Source: Mastigamoeba balamuthi
Lineage: Eukaryota > Evosea > Mastigamoebida > Mastigamoebidae
Direction: 5' to 3'
DNA: 64,000 nt
NCBI GenBank assembly: GCA_902651635.1
Contig: CACRSC010000024.1
Coordinates: 359,111 to 423,110 of the forward strand
In this document: positions 54,840-64,000 of the stretch, in pieces
Layout: each line of letters starts with the position of its first letter
How positions within the stretch are numbered: the stretch's first letter is position 1
Made by a program: the position numbers and the translations under genes
The notes under the pieces: generated by a model
The model's input: only the letters and a program-made list of their open reading frames with translations
What the model was told of the DNA's origin: nothing
Database searches by the model: none

Positions 54840-56533
54840 GGGGCGCCCAGGCCCAGCAGCAGCAGGGCCAGCAGGGCCAGCAGGCGCAGCAGCAGGCACA
54901 GCAGTCGCAGCAGCAGCAGCAGGCGCCCTCTCCCTGGTGGGCCATCTCGTCGCCCCCCACGAGCGCGCGCTTCACGCTGGGGCAGCCCCCGGCGCTGCAG
55001 CTGCCCTCGCCCCCGCTGCAGCCCCTCGACCCCCCGTCGCCCCCCATGGCGGGGTCCGCGGCCACGGCGGTCGCCAGCCAGCAGCTCCAGATGCAGCTGC
55101 AGATGGTCCAGCAGGCCCAGCAGCAGGCCGCCCAGCAGCAGCAGCAGCAGGCCCAGCAGCAGCAGGCCGTCCAGGCCCAGCAGCTCGCTCAGCTCGCCCA
55201 GGCGCAGCTCGCTCAGGCCGCGGCTGCAGCGGCGGCGGCAGCAGCAGCAGCGCCCCAGCAGCAGGGGCAGGGGCAGCAGCAGGGCCGCGCAGGGGGCGCT
55301 GAGAACGTCGAGCCCCAGCTGACGCTCAGCACCTACAAGATCTACAAGTTCCGGCCCTTCAAGGCACGCCCCAGCACCCGCCCTGGGGCCCAGTGGGAGT
55401 GGGGGGCGCGGCACTGACAGAGCGCGCGCTGCAGCTGACGCTGACGATCAGCTCCGAGTGGCGCAAGCGCATGCGGCTGACAGAGGACGCGGTGGTCAAG
55501 GCCTGCCTCAACGCCAAGTGCTGCCGCGAGGGCAGCCCCGACGACGGTGCGCAGCAGCGGACACAGGGCACAGCGGGCACAGCGGACTGACGGCCACCAC
55601 CACCACCTCACTCTCCCCCCTGCCCCCGCAGAGCTGCGATGCTGCGCCATCTGCTGCCAGACCAAGCGCATCATCGAGGTGGCCTTCAGCGGGGCCGAGT
55701 TCAAGGGCCCCGAGCTCTGGCCCGACGGCACCGAGCGCTACTGCTTTGACCAGTGCCGCACCAACTGCTCGTCGTCGCGCGACCACCACCGGGGCAGGCT
55801 CATGCTCAAGATCGACAAGCTCCCCGGCTGGGACGCCGTCTGCTCCGCCCCCTTTGTCCTCCAGGCCCGCGAGAAGCAGCGCCTCGGCAAGTCCCGCGCA
55901 GACTCGGCCTCGCAGGACCCCCAGCCCCCCCAGTCCCAGGCCATCCCCGCCCAGCCCCAGCAGCCCCCGCAGCAGCAGCAGCAGCAGCCCATGGCCTTCA
56001 TGGCGGCCGCGGCCGCGGTGGCGGCGGCAGCGGCAGCGCAGGGGCAGATGGCCTCGCCGCCCTCGATGGACAGCGCCAACCTCTCGCCCGAGAGGACCGA
56101 CGCGTCGTCGGCAGACGGGGCAGCCGCAGCCGCAGCCGCAGCGGTGGCAGTGCAGCAGCTGCTGGGCCAGGGGCAGCAGCAGGTGCAGCAGCAGCAGCAG
56201 CAGGCGCAGCAGCAGCAGAAGACGGTGGTGGTGGAGGGCAAGTGCGTGGTGCGCGTGTACTACACGACCAAGGGCCCCGAGGTCATCGAGAACATCGTCA
56301 GGCACTTCCAGACGCTGCTCGAGACGCTGCCGGGCTTCAGCAGCTACAGCTTCCGCGTCGTGCAGGGCACCGTCATGACGTTCAGCTGGTTCGACACGCC
56401 CGAGCACGCGGCGCAGTCGACGGAGCTCGCGCAGCGCTACGTCAGCAACGAGCCCGGCCTCGAGAACCTCTGGCACTGCAACCTCCGCGACGCTGGCATC
56501 CTCGTGCCCGCCGCCATCGTCCACAGCTGGTAG
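54513..56533 (+). CDS. Q-rich protein with Cys-rich domain, unassigned (possible transcription factor)
   Basis: Model: exons 54513-54599, 54698-55363, 55435-55546 and 55632-56533, 588 residues. Intron 2 appears to start GCACGC after AAG. Residues about 55-230 are Gln/Ala-rich. The central part (about 240-370) is conserved in look, with LTLTISSEWRKRMRLTEDAV, LRCCAICCQTKRIIEVAFSG, WPDGTERYCFDQCRTNCSSS, LMLKIDKLPGWDAVCSAPFV and LQAREKQRLGKS. This looks like a beta-sandwich DNA-binding core of unknown kind with a zinc-like Cys cluster. A second Gln run follows, then a C-terminal alpha/beta domain (RVYYTTKGPEVIENIVRHFQ, GTVMTFSWFDTPEHAAQSTE). I do not know the family. A nuclear role is inferred from the basic patch and Q-tracts only. 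Confidence 0.7.
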
Positions 56534-56905
56534 CCGCCTGGCCCTTGGCTGCTAGCCTCGCACCTGCACCACTCCTCCCCCACCCTCTCCTCTCCTCCTC
56601 CTCCCCTCCCACACGTGAGCCACACACCCTTCCTCCTGTACAAGGTCTACTTTAAACAGTCGGTCGCACACACGCGCTGGCTTATGTGTGCTGGAAAAGC
56701 AAGCAACCCCGAGTCACACAATCCAGTACTGGACCTCGCGCTTTCGGCGAAGGTCCACCAACCGCAATTCTGGATCCGTGGTGCCCGAAATCTGCACAGC
56801 GACGTCAGCGGAGAGGAATATCTCAACCGAGCCGTTGTGCGCCCGTGTTTATTTCACAAAGCCAACCAGCAGCCTCAGACAGCACAGCTCACGCCCGCAG
56901 CAGCC
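56534..56905. other. spacer and promoter of the LIM/zinc-ribbon gene
   Basis: The 3' region of the Q-rich gene is followed by less GC-rich DNA with GAGAGGAATATCTC at about 56811-56824. No coding signal was seen. Confidence 0.4.
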
Positions 56906-57655
56906 ATGACTTCCATCTGCCCGTGGTGCGCCCCCCCCACGCTCCCGCTGTGCTCTCCCAGCTCGTGGCGCCAGCCCTCACGTGCTGTGGCGCCCGCAGG
57001 TGCAACCAGAAGGTGTACTTTGCCGAGCGTCAGGTCGCCGAGGGTCCGTCCTCTCCGTCCCTCTCCCCTCTCCCCTCTCTCTCTCGCCAGCGCCCTCACG
57101 CTCGCGCTCACGCCCACGCAGGCAAGGACTACCACGGCGCCTGCCTGCAGAAGAAGAAGGCGCAGGACAAGCCCAAGCTGCTGGGGTGCGCTGCCGCTGC
57201 CGCTGCCTGCCCTCCTTGAAACGCGAAAAAATGCAACTCGCTAACGTATCGCCGTCCTGCTCCTTTCTCAGGGTGTACCCCGGTGAGGACCCCTCCCGCG
57301 TCGCCGGCCAGATGAGGGCTCCGGGTGCGCCACGCTACAGCCACTCCCCACTCCCCACAACCCCACAAACGCAGACACTCGCTATGCTCCCTCTGTGCAT
57401 TTTCCACGCCGACGGAGGAGCCTTTTTCCCGTTGCGCTCCTCCCCCTGGGGGCTCCTCCTGAATTCGAACTCGGACTCTGGCTCCATGTCGCACACGCTC
57501 CGCACTTCAGTCTCACTAACGAGGGTCCTGCAGGCGGCATCGACATTCAGCCTCCCAAGCCAGCTGCGCAGAAGGGAACCTGTCCGCAGTGCGAGAAGCC
57601 CAACCCTCCTACTGCCAAGTTCTGTGCCGAGTGTGGCGGACAACTCGTCCAGTGA
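56906..57655 (+). CDS. small LIM-like plus zinc-ribbon protein
   Basis: Model: exons 56906-56925, 57000-57043, 57122-57185, 57272-57324 and 57534-57655, 100 residues from five very small exons; all phases agree. The N terminus has a half LIM finger: CPWCNQKVYFAERQVAEG then DYHGAC (C-x2-C, H-x2-C). The second LIM finger is missing; instead a helical KKKAQDKPK stretch and a C-terminal zinc ribbon follow: CPQCEKPNPPTAKFCAECGG (C-x2-C, C-x2-C). Start and end are clear. It resembles small LIM/CRIP-type proteins truncated to one zinc site, with an added ribbon. A role in protein binding or the cytoskeleton is possible but not shown. Confidence 0.82.
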
Positions 57656-60600
57656 GTGGCTGCTGCTTAAACCCAGACCACCAATGGGGAGCACACTTGT
57701 GTTGTCATGCAGCCTTAAAAACAATGGAAGGACATTTCCCCGTGACTAAGTTCTCTGTACACGACTCTGATATTTCTCATGAAATCAACCAGAAAAATCG
57801 AAATTCAAATTCAAACTCATGATTTACAGAAAGGAAACACAACTGAATTTGGTCTTCAGGGGCTCAGAGTGACTGTTTGGCCAGAGGACGACCTTTCTGA
57901 TACCAGGGAATGTAATACTGCACCACTTATGTTGTGATCACTCCCAGGCCTGGGATTTACTTAAGTCCTTGGGGATTATGAAGCTTAATCTCAAGTGCTG
58001 TGACATTTTTGGGCAGTGCCATGTGCAGGAAAACTGATCTCCTGAGGGGCTATCTCTCTGTCTGAGGACGAGATTTGGAACAATGTCTATTTAGGTAACG
58101 CAAAAGCCAATTCCATTTTGCAACAATCATGGAATCGCTAAGATGAGAAAGTCGGAATGCTTGGTAAAAAGGGCCTTTTAGGAAGGCAGGACTGTGTTTA
58201 GGCTAAAGCAATTAAGTTCATTGCAGCTATTTATCTGAAGATCAGTCCATACCCAGGAAACAACTTAGTAGTAATCCTCTCCCGATTTTCTGGAACTGTA
58301 TGAAGGGAACACCTCTGTCTTAGAGGCATTTTTACTATTATAATTTGATAGAAAAATTAATAAGAGAATAGAAAATTCCCGTTCCAAAAGTATAGAAACT
58401 TTTAAGAGTACTAAATTGATATAGAAAAAAGACTCCAATCGTTGTTAATTGTGTACAGGAATTTCTTGCACTGAGGCTGGGCTCTAAGCCTGCATTTCAC
58501 TGAGACTGTGATATTGCATTGCAACAGTAAGATCTTCTGCAAGCAGAATATTGCAGACCATATTGCTTAATCACTGGTTGTAGTACCACTTTGGCTTTAC
58601 TTATGCCACTTGCAATTAGCCAGATCCTGCAAGTTGAAGCTTAAACAATACAGAGCAGTCTGTTCTTCCTTGCCCTCTTAGGAACTGCTGGAATGTCCAA
58701 CATGAATGAAGATCTTAAGAAGGTCAATCTCAGTTGAATGAGCACATATCACCTTAATACAATACAGTTGATTGCCCATTCTATAGTGTTTCTGCTGAAG
58801 GTCATAAAAGTAGTTGGTATCACACTATACTTCTTGTGAATTTTGCCAAGAACTGTAACAGTCTTGTCCTTCATCTCTGAGTAGTAAACAACCAGATCAT
58901 TTGTGTTTTCCTGTTCAATTGATTGTATGAGCTAATGAAAAAAATCAGTACAAAGATCTAAAGTCTTAGCAATGACATGCCATTACTCAGCAGCTAAGTT
59001 ATGGGCCAGTGATTATAAAATCTTAGTAATACTTATTTCCCCCTTCAGTTTATCTTTTCATGTATACAGACCACTGTGGACGATCCTGATAGATTGCCAG
59101 ACTGCATGACAGTATAGCTGAGCTCAGGGCCTCTCATGTTAAGCATAAAAGAGCAGTAACAGTGCTCACTTGTAAGAACCGAGAAGAGTGAGACAAGTAT
59201 GACCTGATTTTTTAACAGATAAGAAGACTGAACACTCAGATGGTGCTCAGACAAATCAAGAAACTGAAGAACAGTCTTCACGAAATGGGGTACAGACAGT
59301 GGTCTTTATAGTACTATTGTTTAATATTAATAACAGAATAGATGCAGTAATGAAGTTTAAGCACTGAATAGAGCTATACACTTACTGCACCTACCCTCAT
59401 GTATATAAAAGGACTTAATAACAAGTTTTATCCTCAGAAACAAACTGGATGAAGACAGATCTCAGTGAAACACTGAAGAGCTTCATTCTTAATGAATTAG
59501 TATTTACATGAATGAGAAATTGAAAAAATAATAAGGAAGTAGCCCAGTTATTCATCAGATACGAGAGAAGCCAAATCAAAATGGGCAGAGAATACTGAGG
59601 TATAGCAACAAATGAGTGTGTTAATGACTTTTCTGCTAAATTCCGATGAATATTTATTTTTCCTTGAGGCTTATACCCCTCTCTGTGTTGTACAAAGAAA
59701 GAAGAGCATCATCATGTTTCTGATATCATAGAGTAACCTCTTCTAAATAAATAACTGGTATTAAGTCATCGAAGTGCCCAGTTCTACTAGCTGATTCATA
59801 TTATTCAGAACATGAAGAAGAGAAATTCTTAATGAGTTCATTCTTTCATATCTGATTAATAAACATTTGATCATCACTGTGACTTTTGCACATGAAGTAC
59901 TAAATCTTTAGCAGTGTGTTAAAGTGCTTTCACGATTTAATCACTAATTTGTGCTATATTTAGTGCTATATGCGATCTAAATTCAGTATTATAGATATTT
60001 TTACCTAGTGCTATACATGGCTTGTAGTACTACTAGTACAAATATTTGCACTAGTAGCAATTTAGTTCTAAATTAGCTATGAAATTCCATCACATGCATC
60101 ACATGTAGTACTACTTTGCAATTGAAGTGAAGAATTTGTCACATTTAGTGCTAATTGTGATAAAGTTGTACTGTATTTCATTCTTCTTCTTTGTTTACTC
60201 AAAGTCAACTCTGTTAAACCATAAACCATGATATCCTGGATTTCAAAGATATCTTCACTGTAATATTGTGATATCACATCTGAGGTAAGTACTCACACTC
60301 TTCTTTCCCTGCATTTAACAGTTTCATAATTAATGTGAAAGATGTGCTATTAATGCTAAACTGTTAGAAACCTCACGGCTCTCATTTTCACAGGAATGAA
60401 GATGAAATAAGCAGAGCCTGGCACCACGCCTGGTTCTGAGGAAACATGTACATAAACTGAGCATGAGAACACATCTTCTCTCACTCCATGCCAATACATC
60501 TCACCTCACACCTGTGTATAGAACAAATAAAGTGAATCTATAAGAAAATATATTTTCGTTAAAGGGAATCTGTAATTGAATTAAACAATATCGTTGTTAT

Positions 60601-62639
60601 AGTTAATCATATAATTAAAAATAATCCCTAAATTGGGACAATTTCTAAAATGATTATATAGTACATTAAGTGTATTATTCACATAATGTGCATTATATGT
60701 ACCATTAACAGATAATGAATACTGTCGGTTCAGAAAATAAATGAAGTTCTTGAGCATGTTCTTAATGCCTCTTTATTCAGAATTCGAAAGTGAGAAAATA
60801 AGACATTCTCACATCTTCTTAAATGCAATAGTAACTGTCTTCATCAGGTACTAGCCAGTGAAACTGAAATGATACTGTATCTTAGAAAATAACTGCCTTG
60901 AGTAGCCAAGTACTGCAACGAGACTGAATGTTCTTTAAGATAGAAGGCAGCATCCAGTATGCACAGACTGCTTCATATTACAATATGCTCAGATTTGTAC
61001 ATGAGACTTATCTGGATGCTATAACTAAGGAAGATTTAATGCACAGCTTTTCCTGTTACCAGTGTTTAAGAACACCTATCAGATACCCTCTTTCACTTAA
61101 TCAGGCATGCATATTTCAGTGCCTCATTGTCAAGACTCAAACATTCTTTAAAACCCTTTCTTTTATAAAAACATGCAGATTTGCCTATAATATGTGGGAA
61201 ATGTGGAATTCAGAGTGAAAAACGATTTCTTAAGTTATCTGTAAGCAGTACATTATCAGCTAGCACTTTATACCAATCAGCTAATACTAACTGTACACAA
61301 AATACAGTTGATTAATTCTGTGAAACCTTTATACAAATGCTCTCTTGAACTTACATTCTGATGGACATGCTCTTTATAGTAATTGTAACGATTTACTGAT
61401 TTGACAGCATTTCTGTTCATTGAATACTATTAATAATGCAATATGTCATCATAAACACTGATGTGAATTGTACTCTTATAGTCAGAAAAGCCATTCCTTT
61501 ATGGAAATATCCTGAACATAGATCAATGATAACTACATATAGCACATCTCACTTAGGGAAGTTAATGAAGAATTCCAAGATAGGCAAACTGTCATTCATT
61601 GCTCATTCTCAACACTCGAAAATGATTTCATTTCATGGCAGATCATAAGGAAGAAAATTCTTCCTTATGAACTCATGCAATCCTGTTAATGAAGAAAGAA
61701 GTAAATATTCTGACAAATTGTTATTTCTTCTGATACTGTCTATCTTATCTGTTGGCCCAAGAAGAGGGAACCTCTTTCAAAAATCAGTGAAAAGAGATCT
61801 CTTCCTGCCCAGAGCCCTTGCCTTACTGGGCCCATTTCTTCTGAGTTGACTTTTTCCCTCTTACCTGTGGTTTTAATAAAACCTTTTAATGCAAGAATCT
61901 CCATACTTCAATAAAACCTTTCAATACAAGAATCTCCATACTTTTTAACACAAAAGAATGTAGCACAAAGCTGCTTCCAAACCCCAGCAGAAAGTCAAGA
62001 GATGCAAGAGCATGAACGAGCTGGTTGTGAAGAAGTGCAAGATTACCCACGTGGTCTGAAATAAGCAGCAGCGTGAAGCAGAGGGCTGAAGGGATGTGAG
62101 TGGCATGGCCCTCACGTTTGAGGATGCAAACCACAGCCCAGGGGTAATGCTCTGCCAGGTTCAGCACACAGTGATCCTTGCCTTAATCTTCCTTCCCCTC
62201 ATGACAGCTGACGTGATGAAGGCCATCCACAAGACCATGCCCATCCAGGTGCACCTCATGCCCAGTCCTGCCTTCTTCACACATCTATTTTAGAGTGGAC
62301 CTCGCATGTGCACCCCCAAGATGATGCTCTCCTGGGCATTTCGGATCTACATCCAAGCACACTTCGTTTGCCAGCCAAGGGGCTCTGGCACGGGCCAGGC
62401 ACAGAAGGCATTCAAGCAGGCCCGAGAATTGTTTTTCGAGAAATTCCCACAGTCTCTGTCCCAGTATGTGCTCTCTCCTATGTTCAGCACTCAAGTCTAC
62501 AAGACTGTAATCGTATCAGCACTTCTCATGGTACCTGAACCACTGTTATATTCGCCCTGAGATCTCTTCTGGCATTCTGTCTGCTGTGTGTGCCCCCTCC
62601 CAGTTCTTACTGTCCATCTCACAGACCCTGGCAGACTGA
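57656..62639. other. AT-rich gene desert
   Basis: Five kilobases of AT-rich DNA with no coding bias, no GTGCG/CAG splice pattern and no recognised RNA gene. Repeated short words (TAGTGCTA, AGTACTACTAGTAC, TTAGTGCTA) cluster near 59940-60170 and may be a decayed small transposon. Coding-like fragments appear again from about 62090 on. The change from GC-rich to AT-rich is abrupt, at about 57670-57720. Confidence 0.5.
61875..61943. repeat. 34-bp tandem duplication
   Basis: Two copies of a 34-nt unit beginning AATAAAACCTTT and ending CTCCATACTT lie at 61875-61908 and 61910-61943, differing at two positions, inside the AT-rich desert. Confidence 0.9.
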
Positions 62640-63510
62640 GCCACTTGGTCATTGTTGAAGGGACAATCATTCTGGACGAAAAGTTGAAGAAATGGAAAGG
62701 GGTAAGTGTTTGTGAATGAAAAGTGCTCTTGAAACCAGATCAGGTGGAACAGTGGACTTCTCTGGTCTATCTTCACCACCTTGCTTCTCTTACACTGTTG
62801 TCCCAGACTGTAGTCCGTCTTCAGAACACAAACTGGCCGTTTTGCATCCAGATTTACCCATTTCTGTCTGGAGAACACTCTCTCGAATCAGTTTGGTCTT
62901 GTGCTCCTGTTGTTTCTCATGACTCAGGGCAGGCATCATTGGATGACGTTATGGGCTCTGCTGTGGTTAAGACACTGGCCCTGTCCAAGGAGCAGAGGCC
63001 ATTCTTCTGTGCTGATTGCTATTACTACTCAGCTGCAGTTGGTGATTGTCTTGATGAATGGAACATTCCGTTTCACTGTTCTGTGCACAAGGACCGCCTG
63101 GGATCCAAATAAGGAGATTGAAAAGAAGTGGCTATGGTCATCTCAGCTCAAGCCAGTGTCTGGAAAGGCTTCGGTATGTATGACTGAGTCATGCTCTTCC
63201 TCTTTCCTTTCCCTCACACTTCACCCTTCCTCTCCCTCTTGGAAACAGGTAATCGCTCCAGGATGGCTAGAGTACAAGGTCATATTCACAGCTGTCAATG
63301 ACATGAATGAGTTCCTGTCTGAAAAGTATTGGCCATTCCGTCAAGCAGACAGCAACCTCTTGTTTGATGATGAGTTTTTCACAGTCCTGCTCTACAACAT
63401 CTTTGTGATTGCTTAAGAACAGCAGAACAAGGCTCTCAAGTGGATGACAACCCTTGAGACTCTCGCTTTCGAGCTGTGGAAGGAGTTCCTGGAAGCATAG
63501 CAAAGAGATA
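62640..63510 (+). mobile_element. decayed piggyBac-like (DDE_Tnp_1_7 type) transposase
   Basis: Fragments on the plus strand fit the second half of a piggyBac-type transposase: VVKTLALSKEQRPFFCADCY then EWNIPFHCSVHKDRLGSK (compare the DNFyTS...L...GtvRknR block), and, after an intron-like gap at about 63173-63249, LEYKVIFTAVNDMNEFLSEK and YWPFRQADSN (compare the YN..MgGVDr.D......R block). The frame is interrupted by stops (after DRLGSK, and again after LLYNIFVIA) and no terminal inverted repeats were found, so the element is dead. The upstream part at 62096-62560 is coding-like but unassigned. Confidence 0.45.
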
Positions 63511-63629
63511 TGGTTGGGGATTTGTTGTAAAAGTCTGAGATTCATGTATTGAAAGGTTGAATTGAAACCACTGGTAAGTCCCATCCCTCATTTATCACTG
63601 AGTATTTTTAAGTGAAACACAATGCTCTC

Positions 63630-64000
63630 ATCTCTCGCAGTTGTGCCCTTCCTCCTCCTCCTCTACCCCTTGTGCATGCGCACACACCTTCCCCTCCCTG
63701 GCTGGCTGCACAGTTCCCAGAGACCCTTTCATGGTTTTCATGTCTGAGTTCAAACGAGCTCAAGCCAAGTGAAGAACAAACTGTGAGTGAAGAAACTGGT
63801 TGTGCATCATCGTTTGGATTTGATTTCCCTCTGTGTGTGCGTGCTTGATCTCTCTTGGCCACTCGTCCCCCCCCTCTGGGAGGGGGAACGAGTGTTGCCC
63901 AGGCACCACCACGAGGAGGTGAGAGATCACGGTGCCCGCCAGCGTGCGAGCCCCTACGGGTTGCACGCTGCTCACCTCACCTCACCTCACCCTCACCCTC
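63630..64000 (-). repeat. second copy of the dispersed repeat, modules A and B joined
   Basis: Read on the minus strand, the window end begins with module A (GAGGTGAGCAGCGTGCAACC, GGTGGTGCCTGGGCAACACT) and runs straight into module B (ACACAGAGGGAAAT, CTTCACTCACAGTTTGTTC, ACTGTGCAGCCAGCCAGGG). In the first copy the same modules are 1.6 kb apart in the order B...A. The end of the window cuts the copy. Confidence 0.8.

Noticed and set aside
60928-61218. Small plus-strand ORF of 96 codons in the AT-rich desert
   Set aside because: Length is within chance, composition matches surrounding DNA, and no domain was recognised.
63960-64000. Telomere at the window end (CTCACC/CACCCTC repeats)
   Set aside because: The same GAGGTGAGG sequence occurs in the internal copy at about 22630, so it is part of the dispersed repeat.

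Overview
This is nuclear DNA of a protist, most likely an amoebozoan. The evidence is spliceosomal introns (about 70 modelled from donor, acceptor and phase), eukaryote-only families (Sec61 alpha, MED10, MOB1, Rab geranylgeranyltransferase beta, CapZ beta, NF-YC, Hip, CDT1, DEK) and a FERM-LRR protein and CapZ beta that recall Dictyostelid and other amoebozoan forms. The species cannot be named from the sequence. Coding DNA is very GC-rich with a strong G/C preference at third codon positions. Introns are mostly 50-120 nt and usually start GTGCGY. At least seven appear to start GCACGY or GCGCGT (GC-AG introns).

Layout. Positions 1-20,540 form a dense GC-rich gene block: membrane protein, zinc-finger protein, four-RRM protein, CapZ beta, Sec61 alpha, MED10, RabGGTase beta, F-box/LRR protein, MOB1 and a zinc-finger/chromodomain protein. 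Positions 20,760-23,100 hold a dispersed repeat that is partly repeated, inverted and permuted, at the right end of the window. Positions 23,147-32,605 hold a large helical protein lacking a clear 5' end, Hip, a promoter/5'-end duplication, an SGNH hydrolase, an MGCGAS protein predicted to be myristoylated, and a CDT1-like protein. Positions 32,606-36,529 are an AT-richer gene desert with decayed coding-like stretches. Positions 36,530-57,655 are gene-dense again: FERM-LRR protein, NF-YC, the LRR-membrane-ADP-ribosyltransferase gene, a four-GAF phosphodiesterase, a METTL2/6-type tRNA methyltransferase, a DEK-HMG protein, a Q-rich Cys-domain protein and a small LIM/zinc-ribbon protein. Positions 57,656-64,000 are an AT-rich desert with a decayed piggyBac-like transposase and the second repeat copy.

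The most interesting locus is complement(41,422-45,183). Sixteen exons join in one frame into a predicted 1,001-residue protein: signal peptide, plant-type LRR N-terminal cap, 12 LRRs, Cys-rich cap, Ser-rich stalk, hydrophobic membrane region, then an R-S-ExE mono-ADP-ribosyltransferase domain. It has the layout of an LRR receptor kinase with the kinase replaced by an ADP-ribosyltransferase. Ten successive LRRs are each one 72-nt phase-2 exon. Most other genes are housekeeping and show no operon-like grouping. Neighbours often share divergent promoters that carry GATATC, in one case inside an 18-bp perfect palindrome.
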